This document shows, piece after piece, positions 24,032-32,500 of a DNA stretch of 64,000 nt. Position 1 is the stretch's first letter. Each line of letters starts with the position of its first letter. The DNA comes from Streptomyces sp. NBC_01431. Its GTDB lineage: Bacteria; Actinomycetota; Actinomycetes; Streptomycetales; Streptomycetaceae. The position numbers and the translations under genes were made by a program. The stretch covers positions 6,944,001-7,008,000 of the forward strand of contig NZ_CP109496.1 of the NCBI RefSeq assembly GCF_036231355.1, read 5' to 3'. The notes under the pieces are model-generated. The model saw only the letters and a program-made list of their open reading frames with translations. It did not search any database and was not told where the DNA came from.

Positions 24032-24916
24032 TCAGTCGCGGGAGACGGTGACCAGCGGGCGGAAGAGACCCTCCTGGACCACCGACACCAGCAGCCGGCC
24101 CTCGCGGTCGTAGATCCGGCCCCGGGCGAGGCCCCGGCCGCCGGTCGAGACGGGGGACTCCTGGTCGTACAGGAACCACTCGTCGGCGCGGAAGGGGCGG
24201 TGGAACCACATCGCGTGGTCGAGCGAGGCCATGTCGAAGCCGCGCGGCCCCCACAACGGCTCGACCGGGATGCGCACCGCGTCCAGAAGCGTCATGTCGC
24301 TCGCGTAGGTGAGCGCGCAGGTGTGGACCAGCGGGTCGTCGCCGAGCGGGCCGACCGCGCGCATCCACACCGCGCTGCGCGGATCCGCGTCCCTGATCTC
24401 GTCCGGGGTCCAGCGCAGCCGGTCCACGTACCGGATGTCGAACGGCTGGCGGCGGGCCATCCGCTCCAGCGCCTCGGGCAGCGCGCCCAGGTGCTCGCGG
24501 ATCTCCTCGGTCACCGTCGGCAGCGACTGAGGATCGGGGAAGTCCAGGCGCGGCGGGAGCTGGTGCTCGATGCTGCCGGGCTCCGGGCGGTGGAAGGACG
24601 CCGTCAGGTTGAAGATCGTGCGGCCCTGCTGGACCGCGGTGACCCGCCGGGTCGTGAAGGAGCGCCCGTCGCGGACCCGCTCCACCTGGTAGACGATCGG
24701 CACGCCGGGGCGGCCCGGCCGCAGGAAGTAGGCGTGCAGCGAGTGCACCGGGCGCTCGCCGTCCGTGGTGCGCCCGGCCGCGACCAGCGCCTGGCCGGCG
24801 ACCTGGCCGCCGAAGACCCGCTGGAGCGACTCCTGCGGGCTGCGGCCACGGAAGATGTTGACCTCGATCTGTTCGAGGTCGAGCAGATCGACGAGTCTTT
24901 CGGCGGGGTTCGTCAT
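24032..24916 (-). CDS. tesB: Acyl-CoA thioesterase II (TesB-like)
   Basis: The 294-residue protein is a double hot-dog TesB enzyme. Recognisable segments are F-G-G-Q-V-A-G-Q-A-L-V-A-A, L-H-A-Y-F-L-R-P-G, S-F-T-T-R-R-V in the first domain, and S-L-D-H-A-M-W-F-H-R-P-F-R-A-D-E-W-F-L-Y in the second, which holds the catalytic Asp region. It hydrolyses medium/long acyl-CoA to free acid and CoA. It lies 22 bases after the helicase gene and 31 bases before the peroxidase gene, all on the minus strand. Confidence 0.93.
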   Translation of the reverse strand: MTNPAERLVDLLDLEQIEVNIFRGRSPQESLQRVFGGQVAGQALVAAGRTTDGERPVHSLHAYFLRPGRPGVPIVYQVERVRDGRSFTTRRVTAVQQGRTIFNLTASFHRPEPGSIEHQLPPRLDFPDPQSLPTVTEEIREHLGALPEALERMARRQPFDIRYVDRLRWTPDEIRDADPRSAVWMRAVGPLGDDPLVHTCALTYASDMTLLDAVRIPVEPLWGPRGFDMASLDHAMWFHRPFRADEWFLYDQESPVSTGGRGLARGRIYDREGRLLVSVVQEGLFRPLVTVSRD

Positions 24917-24938
24917 GGGTGCGTCTCCACTCTCGTGA

Positions 24939-27461
24939 TCACAGCTCGCCTACGTCCGTCACCCGGATCACCGCGCGGCCCTCCTCGTCGGAGGCCGCGA
25001 GGTCGACCTCCGCGCTGATGCCCCAGCCGTGGTCGCCGTTCGGGTCGGCGAAGGCCTGGCGTACGCGCCACAGCCCGTGCGCAGTGTTCTCGGGGGACTC
25101 GTCGATCGCGAGCAGCTTGGGGCCACGCGCGTCGGGACCGGTGCCCAGGTCGTCGTACTCGTCCCAGTACGCGTCCAGCGCCTCGCCCCACGCGTCCGCG
25201 TCCCAGCCGGACTCGGCGTCCAGCTCACCGAGCGCGGCCACGTTGTCGAGCGCGGCCAGCTCCACCCGCCGGAACATCGCGTTGCGCACGAGGACCCGGA
25301 AGGCACGGGCGTTGGCCGTGACCGGCTTGACCTCGTCGGCCTTCTCCTGCGCCTCCTCGGCGGTCTGCACCTCGGGGTTGGCGAGCTGCTCCCACTCGTC
25401 CAGGAGCGAGGAGTCGACCTGGCGGACCATCTCGCCCAGCCAGGCGATCAGGTCCTCCAGGTCCTCGGTCTTGAGGTCGTCGGGGATGGTGTGGTCGAGC
25501 GCCTTGTACGCGCTCGCCAGGTAGCGCAGGACGATGCCCTCGGTGCGCGCCAGCTCGTACCAGGACGTGAACTCCGTGAAGGTGAGCGCCCGTTCGTACA
25601 TGTCGCGGATGACGGACTTCGGCGAGACCGGATGGTCGGCCACCCACGGGTGCGACTTCTTGTAGACGTTGTAGGCGTGCCAGAGCAGCTCTTCCAGCGG
25701 CTTCGGGTACGAGATGTCCTGGAGCCGCTCCATGCGCTCCTCGTACTCGACGCCGTCCGCCTTCATCTGGCCGACCGCCTCGCCGCGCGCCTTGTTCTGC
25801 ATCGCGGCGAGGATCTGGCGCGGGTCGTCGAGCGTCGACTCGACCACCGAGACCATGTCGAGCGCGTACGACGGCGACTCCGGGTCCAGGAGGTCGAAGG
25901 CGGCCAGGGCGAACGTCGACAGCGGCTGGTTCAGCGCGAAGTCCTGCTGGAGGTCGACGGTCAGGCGGATCGTGCGGCCCTCGGCGTCGGGGGTCTCCAG
26001 CTGCTCCACCACTCCGCCGTCGAGCAGCGAGCGGTAGATCGCGATGGCCCGGCGGATGTGCCGCAGCTGGGCCTTGCGCGGCTCGTGGTTGTCCTCCAGG
26101 AGGTGGCGCATCGCCTCGAAGGCGTTGCCGGGCCGGGCGATCACCGAGAGGAGCATGATGTTGGTGACCCTGAAGCGCGAGGTCAGCGGTTCCGGCTCGG
26201 CCGCGATCAGCTTCTCGAAGGTGGTGTCCGACCAGGCCACGAAGCCCTCGGGCGCCTTCTTGCGGACCACCTTGCGCCGCTTCTTCGGGTCGTCGCCCGC
26301 CTTGGCGAGCGCCTTCTCGTTCTCGATGACGTGCTCGGGCGCCTGCGCGACGACATAGCCCGCGGTGTCGAAGCCGGCCCGGCCCGCGCGGCCCGCGATC
26401 TGGTGGAACTCGCGGGCCCGCAGGGTGCGTACGCGCGTGCCGTCGTACTTCGTGAGCGCCGTGAACAGCACGGTGCGAATGGGGACGTTGACGCCCACCC
26501 CGAGGGTGTCCGTACCGCAGATGACCTTCAACAGGCCTGCCTGGGCGAGCTTTTCGACCAGGCGGCGATACTTGGGCAGCATGCCCGCGTGGTGCACACC
26601 GATGCCGTGGCGGACGTAACGGGACAGGTTCTGACCGAACTTGGTAGTGAAGCGGAAGTTGCCGATCAGGTCGGCGATCCTGTCCTTCTCCTCCCGCGTA
26701 CACATGTTGATCGACATGAGCGACTGCGCGCGCTCGACCGCCTGGGCCTGCGTGAAGTGCACGATGTAGACCGGCGACTGCTTGGTCTCGAGCAACTCGG
26801 TCAGCGTCTCGGTGATGGGCGTCGTGACGTACTCGTACGAGAGCGGGACCGGGCGGGTCGCCGAGCGGACCACGGAGGTCTCGCGGCCGGTGCGGCGGGT
26901 CAGGTCCTTCTCGAACATCGACATGTCGCCGAGGGTGGCCGACATCAGGACGAACTGGGCCTGGGGGAGCTCCAGGATCGGGATCTGCCACGCCCAGCCG
27001 CGGTCGGCCTCGGCGTAGAAGTGGAACTCGTCCATCACGACCTGGCCGATGTCGGCGTGCTTGCCGTCGCGCAGCGCGATGGAGGCGAGCACCTCGGCGG
27101 TGCAGCAGATGACGGGCGCGTCCGCGTTGACGGAGGCGTCGCCGGTCAGCATGCCGACGTTCTCCGTGCCGAACAGCTTGCACAGGTCGAAGAACTTCTC
27201 CGAGACCAGCGCCTTGATGGGCGCGGTGTAGAAGGTGACCTCGTCACGAGCCAGCGCCGCGAAGTGCGCACCCGCCGCCACCAGGCTCTTTCCGGAGCCG
27301 GTCGGGGTGGACAGGATGACGTTGGCCCCGGACACGACCTCGATCAGCGCCTCCTCCTGGGCCGGGTACAGGTTGATGCCCTGGTCCTCGGCCCAGGTGG
27401 AGAAGGCCTCGAAAAGGGCATCGGGGTCGGCACTCGGCGGCAGCTGATCGATAAGGGTCAC
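24939..27461 (-). CDS. Ski2-like DEAD/DEAH helicase with DUF3516 C-terminal region
   Basis: The start is GTG 27461 (G-rich site ahead); upstream in-frame extension has no start signal. The 840-residue protein has superfamily 2 motifs in order: T-P-T-G-S-G-K-S (I), T-A-P-I-K-A-L (Ia), D-E-F-H (II), S-A-T-L (III), G-I-G-V-H-H-A-G-M-L-P (IV region), G-T-D-T-L-G-V-G-V-N-V-P (V) and Q-I-A-G-R-A-G-R-A-G (VI). The C-terminal half matches the actinobacterial DUF3516 helicases. It is a probable ATP-dependent RNA or DNA unwinding enzyme, cytosolic, of unassigned pathway. It is first in an operon with tesB and a GPx gene. Confidence 0.9.
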   Translation of the reverse strand: MTLIDQLPPSADPDALFEAFSTWAEDQGINLYPAQEEALIEVVSGANVILSTPTGSGKSLVAAGAHFAALARDEVTFYTAPIKALVSEKFFDLCKLFGTENVGMLTGDASVNADAPVICCTAEVLASIALRDGKHADIGQVVMDEFHFYAEADRGWAWQIPILELPQAQFVLMSATLGDMSMFEKDLTRRTGRETSVVRSATRPVPLSYEYVTTPITETLTELLETKQSPVYIVHFTQAQAVERAQSLMSINMCTREEKDRIADLIGNFRFTTKFGQNLSRYVRHGIGVHHAGMLPKYRRLVEKLAQAGLLKVICGTDTLGVGVNVPIRTVLFTALTKYDGTRVRTLRAREFHQIAGRAGRAGFDTAGYVVAQAPEHVIENEKALAKAGDDPKKRRKVVRKKAPEGFVAWSDTTFEKLIAAEPEPLTSRFRVTNIMLLSVIARPGNAFEAMRHLLEDNHEPRKAQLRHIRRAIAIYRSLLDGGVVEQLETPDAEGRTIRLTVDLQQDFALNQPLSTFALAAFDLLDPESPSYALDMVSVVESTLDDPRQILAAMQNKARGEAVGQMKADGVEYEERMERLQDISYPKPLEELLWHAYNVYKKSHPWVADHPVSPKSVIRDMYERALTFTEFTSWYELARTEGIVLRYLASAYKALDHTIPDDLKTEDLEDLIAWLGEMVRQVDSSLLDEWEQLANPEVQTAEEAQEKADEVKPVTANARAFRVLVRNAMFRRVELAALDNVAALGELDAESGWDADAWGEALDAYWDEYDDLGTGPDARGPKLLAIDESPENTAHGLWRVRQAFADPNGDHGWGISAEVDLAASDEEGRAVIRVTDVGEL

Positions 27462-27605
27462 GCCCCCATCTTGCCTGTCCCGTGCCCGGAAACGGGAACC
27501 GGCCACCGGTACGAAGATCACCGAAGGTAGGCTGCCTGCTCGGCCCGTCGCCGAACGGGCCGTCAACTGAGGCACAGAGCAAGAGGAATGGGGCGGGGCA
27601 CGGTC

Positions 27606-28397
27606 ATGATGGGACCTGCGCACTCACTGTCGGGGGCCGCGGCCTGGCTCGGGGTGGGCGCGGCCGCGGCCGCCGCCGGGCACCCCATGCCGTGGCCGGT
27701 GCTCGCCGTGGGCGCCCTGATCACGGCGGGGGCGGCACTGGCCCCCGACCTGGACCACAAGTCGGCGACCATCTCGCGCGCCTTCGGGCCGGTGTCCCGG
27801 GGCCTGTGCGGCATCGTCGACGAGCTGTCGCACGCCGTGTACAAGGCGACCCGCGGACCTGGCGACCCGCGCCGCAACGGCGGTCACCGCACGCTGACCC
27901 ACACCTGGCTGTGGGCCGTCCTGATCGGGGCGGGCGCATCCGCGGCAGCCATGTTCGGCGGCCGCTGGGCGGTCCTCGCGATCCTCTTCGTCCACCTCGT
28001 CCTCGCCGTGGAAGGTCTGCTGTGGCGGGCCGCCCGGGTCTCCAGCGACGTACTGGTGTGGGCGCTCGGCGCGACCAGCGCATGGATCCTGGCCGGTGTT
28101 CTGGACAAGCCGGGCAACGGCTCGGACTGGCTGTTCAGCGGGCCCGGCCAGGAGTACCTGTGGCTGGGCCTGCCGATCGTGCTGGGCGCCCTCGTTCACG
28201 ACATCGGCGACGCCCTCACGGTCTCGGGCTGCCCGATCCTGTGGCCGATCCCGCTGGGCCGCAAGCGCTGGCACCCCGTCGGCCCGCCGAAGGGCATGCG
28301 CTTCAGGGCCGGCAGCTGGGTGGAACTGAAGATCCTGATGCCGGCGTTCATGGTGCTGGGCGGCATAGGCGCGGCGGGCGCGCTGAACTTCATCTGA
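27606..28397 (+). CDS. Membrane-bound metal-dependent hydrolase-like protein, YdjM (DUF457) family
   Basis: The start is placed at ATG 27606 (M-M-G-P-A-H-S-L-S-G); an earlier ATG at 27588 is only one codon past its AGAGGA and is less likely. The 263-residue protein has about seven membrane helices. The conserved polar sites are G-P-A-H-S, L-A-P-D-L-D-H-K-S-A-T (D-x-D-H), and G-G-H-R-T-L-T-H-T, the last a His pair typical of the family. These motifs suggest metal binding at the membrane. E. coli YdjM is induced by DNA damage, but its reaction is not known. It is divergent from the helicase gene. Confidence 0.85.
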   Translation: MMGPAHSLSGAAAWLGVGAAAAAAGHPMPWPVLAVGALITAGAALAPDLDHKSATISRAFGPVSRGLCGIVDELSHAVYKATRGPGDPRRNGGHRTLTHTWLWAVLIGAGASAAAMFGGRWAVLAILFVHLVLAVEGLLWRAARVSSDVLVWALGATSAWILAGVLDKPGNGSDWLFSGPGQEYLWLGLPIVLGALVHDIGDALTVSGCPILWPIPLGRKRWHPVGPPKGMRFRAGSWVELKILMPAFMVLGGIGAAGALNFI

Positions 28398-28730
28398 CGC
28401 GCCGGGATCCCGGGCTCCCGACGGCCCCCCACCCCACCCCTCCTCGACCCCCCGCCGGGGGTAGAAAGGGGGGTGCGGGTCCTTCGGGCGCCGGGGGAGC
28501 CGAGAACGGGGCATTTGCATTGAGGGGCGCGGGGAACTGCGCGGTGAGCCACGCATGGTCTGCGGATGATCACCGGTTGGGGGCCGGGGCTCTTCGGTGC
28601 TGGGTGGCCTTGAAGGGGCGCGGGGAACTGCGCGATCGCTCACGTACAGCCGGCGGATGGACATCGGCGGGGCAGGGGCCCGGGGCCCGGCCCCGGGCGG
28701 GAAGCGCACCCAACCCGGAGCCCGGCAGGG
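28398..28730. repeat. Intergenic region with two dispersed repeat copies
   Basis: This 333-bp gap has no gene. It carries two copies of the GGGGCGCGGGGAACTGCGC repeat (28523-28541 and 28616-28634), each followed by a similar flank and 93 bases apart. Further copies or relatives lie at 19.5 kb (reverse) and 34.2 kb. A short hairpin ACCCCC/GGGGGT occurs at 28447-28462 after the YdjM-like gene. Confidence 0.6.
28679..28697 (-). terminator. Terminator after ABC exporter pair
   Basis: CCCGGGGC (28679-28686) pairs perfectly with GCCCCGGG (28690-28697) around CCG, 34 bases past the ABC stop codon at 28731. Confidence 0.6.
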
Positions 28731-30512
28731 TCAGCCGTGCCAGGATCGCCACAGCGCCGCGTACGCCCCATCCGCCGCGACCAGCTCGTCATGGCTCCCC
28801 AGCTCGCTGATCCGGCCGCGCTCGACCACCGCGATCACATCCGCGTCGTGCGCCGTGTGCAGTCGGTGGGCGATCGCCACGACCGTACGGCCGTCCAGTA
28901 CACGGGCCAGTGAGCGCTCCAGATGGCGGGCCGCCCGTGGGTCCAGGAGCGAGGTCGCCTCGTCCAGGACCAGCGTGTGCGGATCCGCCAGGACCAGCCT
29001 GGCCAGCGCGATCTGCTGGGCCTGGGCCGGGGTGAGCGCGAGGCCGCCCGAGCCGACCTCCGTGTCGAGGCCCTCGTCCAGCGCCCGCGCCCAGCCGTCC
29101 GCGTCGACCGCGCCGAGCGCCGCCCACAGCTCCGCGTCGTCGGCGCCCGTGCGCGCGAGCAGCAGGTTGTCGCGCAGCGAGCCCACGAACACGTGGTGTT
29201 CCTGGTTGACCAGCGCCACATGCGCGCGCACCCGTTCCGCCGGCATCCGCGACAGCTCGGCCTCGCCGAGCGTGACGCGGCCCTCGCGCGGGGCGTAGAT
29301 CCCGGCGAGCAGTCGGCCGAGGGTCGACTTGCCCGCGCCCGACGGCCCGACCAGGGCCAGCCTGGTCCCCGGAGCCACCGACAGCGACACCTCGTGCAGC
29401 ACGTCCACGCCCTCGCGGTAGCCGAAGCGGACCGCGTCCGCCTCGACGTCCCGCCCGTCCGGAAGCACCCCAGCGTCACCCGCGGCGGGCTCGATCTCCC
29501 GGACGCCCACCAGGCGGCCGAGCGACACCTGGGCCACCTGCAACTCGTCGTACCAGCGCAGAATGAGGCCGACCGGTTCGACCAGCATCTGGGCGAACAG
29601 CGCCCCCGTGGTCAGCTCGCCGACCGTGATCCAGTCGTGCAGGACGAAGACCCCGCCGATCATCAGCACCGACAGCATGATCGTCATGTGCGTCACGCTG
29701 ACCACCGGAAAGAGCACCGACCGCAGCCAGAGCGTGTAGCGCTCCCATGCGGTCCACTCCTTCACCCGCTGGTCGGACAGGGCGATCCGGCGCGCGCCGA
29801 GGCGGTGCGCCTCGACTGTCCGCCCCGCGTCGACCGTCTCGGTCAGCGCGGAGGCGACCGCCGCGTAGCCGGCGGCTTCCGAGCGGTACGCCGACGGTGC
29901 CCGCCGGAAGTACCAGCGGCAGCCCACCACGAGCACCGGAAGCGCGATCAGAACCGCGAGCGCCAGCGGCGGCGCCGTGACACCCAGCGCCCCGAGCAGC
30001 AGCGCCGCCCACACCACCCCGATCGCCAGCTGCGGCACCGCCTCGCGCATCGCGTTGGCGAGCCGGTCGATGTCCGTGGTGATCCGGGACAGCAGGTCAC
30101 CCGTACCGGCCCGTTCGAGCACGCCCGGCGGCAGGCCGACCGACCGCACGAGGAAGTCCTCGCGCAGATCCGCCAGCATCTCCTCGCCGAGCATCCCGCC
30201 GCGCAGCCGCACCATCCGGACGAACACCGTCTGGACGATCAGCGCGATCGCGAACAGGGCGGCAGTGCGGCCCAGTTGGAGGTCGCGGACGCCTGAGGAC
30301 AGGTCCTCGACGATGCCGCCGAGCAGGTACGGGCCGACCATCGAGGCGAGGACGGCGACCGCGTTGGTCCCGACCAGGATCCCGAACGCCCGCCGGTGGC
30401 GCCGCAGCAGTCCGCGCACGTACGAACGCACCGTCGCCGGGGTGCCGACCGGCAGGGTGGTGGCCGACTGCGGGGCCGCCGGGTCGTACTCCGGTGCTGC
30501 CACGCCGATCAT
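28731..30512 (-). CDS. ABC exporter half-transporter with intact Walker A and degenerate signature
   Basis: The 593-residue protein has about six membrane helices (roughly 45-330) and a C-terminal nucleotide-binding domain. Walker A is intact (G-P-S-G-A-G-K-S-T), Walker B is L-V-L-D-E-A-T-S and the switch histidine is present (I-A-H-R-L). The signature, normally L-S-G-G-Q, reads L-T-P-A-Q. The neighbouring subunit, whose stop overlaps this start by ATGA, has the opposite pattern. Together they should form a heterodimer with one consensus ATP site, made of this Walker A and the partner's L-S-G-G-Q. The substrate is unknown; this type exports peptides, lipids or drugs. Confidence 0.93.
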   Translation of the reverse strand: MIGVAAPEYDPAAPQSATTLPVGTPATVRSYVRGLLRRHRRAFGILVGTNAVAVLASMVGPYLLGGIVEDLSSGVRDLQLGRTAALFAIALIVQTVFVRMVRLRGGMLGEEMLADLREDFLVRSVGLPPGVLERAGTGDLLSRITTDIDRLANAMREAVPQLAIGVVWAALLLGALGVTAPPLALAVLIALPVLVVGCRWYFRRAPSAYRSEAAGYAAVASALTETVDAGRTVEAHRLGARRIALSDQRVKEWTAWERYTLWLRSVLFPVVSVTHMTIMLSVLMIGGVFVLHDWITVGELTTGALFAQMLVEPVGLILRWYDELQVAQVSLGRLVGVREIEPAAGDAGVLPDGRDVEADAVRFGYREGVDVLHEVSLSVAPGTRLALVGPSGAGKSTLGRLLAGIYAPREGRVTLGEAELSRMPAERVRAHVALVNQEHHVFVGSLRDNLLLARTGADDAELWAALGAVDADGWARALDEGLDTEVGSGGLALTPAQAQQIALARLVLADPHTLVLDEATSLLDPRAARHLERSLARVLDGRTVVAIAHRLHTAHDADVIAVVERGRISELGSHDELVAADGAYAALWRSWHG

Positions 30513-32338
30513 GCCGACTCCTCCACTTTCTCCAGGTCCTCAAACGACGTGAGCTTCGTCGTCTGCCGTACTTCGTCGTCGTTCTCGCGGGTGACGACCG
30601 CGCGGTAGCGGGCGTCGGAGTGCAGCAGTTCCCGGTGCGCTCCGACCGACGCGACCTCGCCGTCGTGTACGAACACGACGCGCTCGGCCAGGTCGAGCAG
30701 GAGCGGTGACGACGTGAACACGACCGTCGTGCGGCCGGTCCGCAGCCGCTTGACGCCGTCGGCGACCCGCGCCTCGGTGTGCGAGTCGACCGCGGAGGTC
30801 GGCTCGTCGAGCACGAGCACCTCGGGATCGGTCACCAACGACCGTGCCAGTGCCAGGCGTTGGCGCTGCCCGCCCGACAACGACCGGCCGCGCTCGGTGA
30901 TGCGGGTCCGCATCGGGTCGCCGTCGGCGTCCACCGACGCCTGGGCCAGTGCTTCGAGCACATCGCCGCACTGCGCCGCCGTGAGCGCGTCGGCGGCGTC
31001 GATGTGACCGGAGGACGGCACGTCGAGCAGCTCACGCAGCGTGCCGGAGAGCAGCACCGGGTCCTTGTCCTGGACGAGGACGGCGCTGCGGGCGCCGTCG
31101 AGCGCGAGACCGTCGAGCGCGACCCCGCCGAGCTGCACGGACGGCAGGTCGCCGGTCTCCTCGGCGTGGCCGCCGAGCCGCGCGGCGAGCCGCCCCGCCG
31201 CGTCCGGGTCGCCGCACACCACGGCCGTGAGCCGCCCCTGGGGTGCGAGCAGCCCGGTCGCCGGGTCGTACAGATCGCCACAGGGCGCCTTCGCGGAGTC
31301 CGGCCGGGACGGCACCCCCGTGTCCGTCCCGGCCGGGTCGGTGACCCGCCGCAGCGCAAGCACCCGGGCCGCCCGCTTGGCGGAGGGCCGGGAGAAGGAG
31401 TACGCCATCGCGATCTCCTCGAAGTGCTGGAGCGGGTACAGCATCAGCGTCACCGCGCTGTACACGGTGACCAGTTCACCCACCGTGATCCGTCCGGCAA
31501 GGGCGAGGTGCGCGCCGTACCAGACCACCGTGATGAGCAGCAGGCCCGGCAGCAGCACCTGGACGGCCGAGATCAGCGACCACATGCGGGCGCTGCGCAC
31601 GGCGGCCCGGCGGACCTCCTGGGAGGCCTCGCGGTAGCGGCCGAGGAACAGCTCCTCGCCGCCGATGCCGCGCAGCACCCGAAGTCCGGCGACCGTGTCC
31701 GACGCCAACTCCGTTGCCCGGCCCGCCTTTTCACGCTGGATGTCGGCGCGCTTGGTGGCGCGCGGCAGCAACGGCAGGACGGCCAGGGCCAGTACGGGCA
31801 CGCCGATGGCGACGATGACGCCGAGGGCGGGCTGGTAGATCACCAGGCCGACGCAGATGATCACGAGGGCGGCGGCCGCCGCGGCGAACCGCGAGAGCGC
31901 CTCCACGAACCAACCGATCTTCTCGACATCGCCGGTGGAGACCGCCACGACCTCACCCGCCGCCACCCGGCGCGTCAGCGCCGAGCCCAGCTCGGCCGTC
32001 TTGCGTGCGAGCAACTGCTGCACCCGGGCAGCCGCGGTGATCCAGTTGGTGACCGCGGTGCGGTGCAGCATGGTGTCGCCGAGCGCGATGGCCACGCCGA
32101 GCAGCACGTTCAGCGCGCCGGCGACCGCGAGCCGGCTGCCCGAACGGTCCACGGCCGCCTGCACGGCGAGGCCGACCGTGAGGGGCAGCCCGGCGATGCC
32201 GCACTGGTGAAGCAGCCCCCAGGCGAGCGACTTGAGCTGCCCGGCGAGCTGATTGCGGCCCAGCCAGTACAGGAACCGGGGGCCTGAACGGACATCCGGT
32301 TCGCCTGGATCCGAGTAGGGAAGATCGCGAATCTGCAT
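30509..32338 (-). CDS. ABC exporter half-transporter with degenerate Walker A and intact signature
   Basis: The 609-residue partner has six membrane helices and an NBD whose L-S-G-G-Q-R-Q-R-L-A-L-A signature and Walker B (L-V-L-D-E-P-T-S) are intact. The P-loop is lost: the position reads V-V-C-G-D-P-D-A-A-G-R instead of G-x-x-G-x-G-K-S/T. The H-loop histidine is also missing (V-V-F-T-S-S-P). This subunit therefore cannot hydrolyse ATP by itself at its own site. It overlaps the downstream half-transporter by 4 bases (ATGA) and so is made in equal amounts. The ATG has GAGGAC about 12 bases upstream. It is divergent from a PNGase A-like gene. Confidence 0.93.
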   Translation of the reverse strand: MQIRDLPYSDPGEPDVRSGPRFLYWLGRNQLAGQLKSLAWGLLHQCGIAGLPLTVGLAVQAAVDRSGSRLAVAGALNVLLGVAIALGDTMLHRTAVTNWITAAARVQQLLARKTAELGSALTRRVAAGEVVAVSTGDVEKIGWFVEALSRFAAAAAALVIICVGLVIYQPALGVIVAIGVPVLALAVLPLLPRATKRADIQREKAGRATELASDTVAGLRVLRGIGGEELFLGRYREASQEVRRAAVRSARMWSLISAVQVLLPGLLLITVVWYGAHLALAGRITVGELVTVYSAVTLMLYPLQHFEEIAMAYSFSRPSAKRAARVLALRRVTDPAGTDTGVPSRPDSAKAPCGDLYDPATGLLAPQGRLTAVVCGDPDAAGRLAARLGGHAEETGDLPSVQLGGVALDGLALDGARSAVLVQDKDPVLLSGTLRELLDVPSSGHIDAADALTAAQCGDVLEALAQASVDADGDPMRTRITERGRSLSGGQRQRLALARSLVTDPEVLVLDEPTSAVDSHTEARVADGVKRLRTGRTTVVFTSSPLLLDLAERVVFVHDGEVASVGAHRELLHSDARYRAVVTRENDDEVRQTTKLTSFEDLEKVEESA

Positions 32339-32500
32339 GGCGTTCCAGAAGTCCTCGGTTCGAATGGTTCAAGGGGTGCAAGGTTCGCCTTCCGGACGCG
32401 CCGAAAGCAATTGGTTTTCCCGCTCCGGGGCACACAACCCGCCAAGGTCGGCCTACGGGGTCTGGCGCCCCGGGCCCCGCCCGCGCTTCACTCCTTTCCC

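Noticed and set aside
25029..27530. Long plus-strand open frames opposite the helicase, the exporters and other genes
   Set aside because: They are antisense shadows of high-G+C coding sequence and have no domain sequence or start signals.
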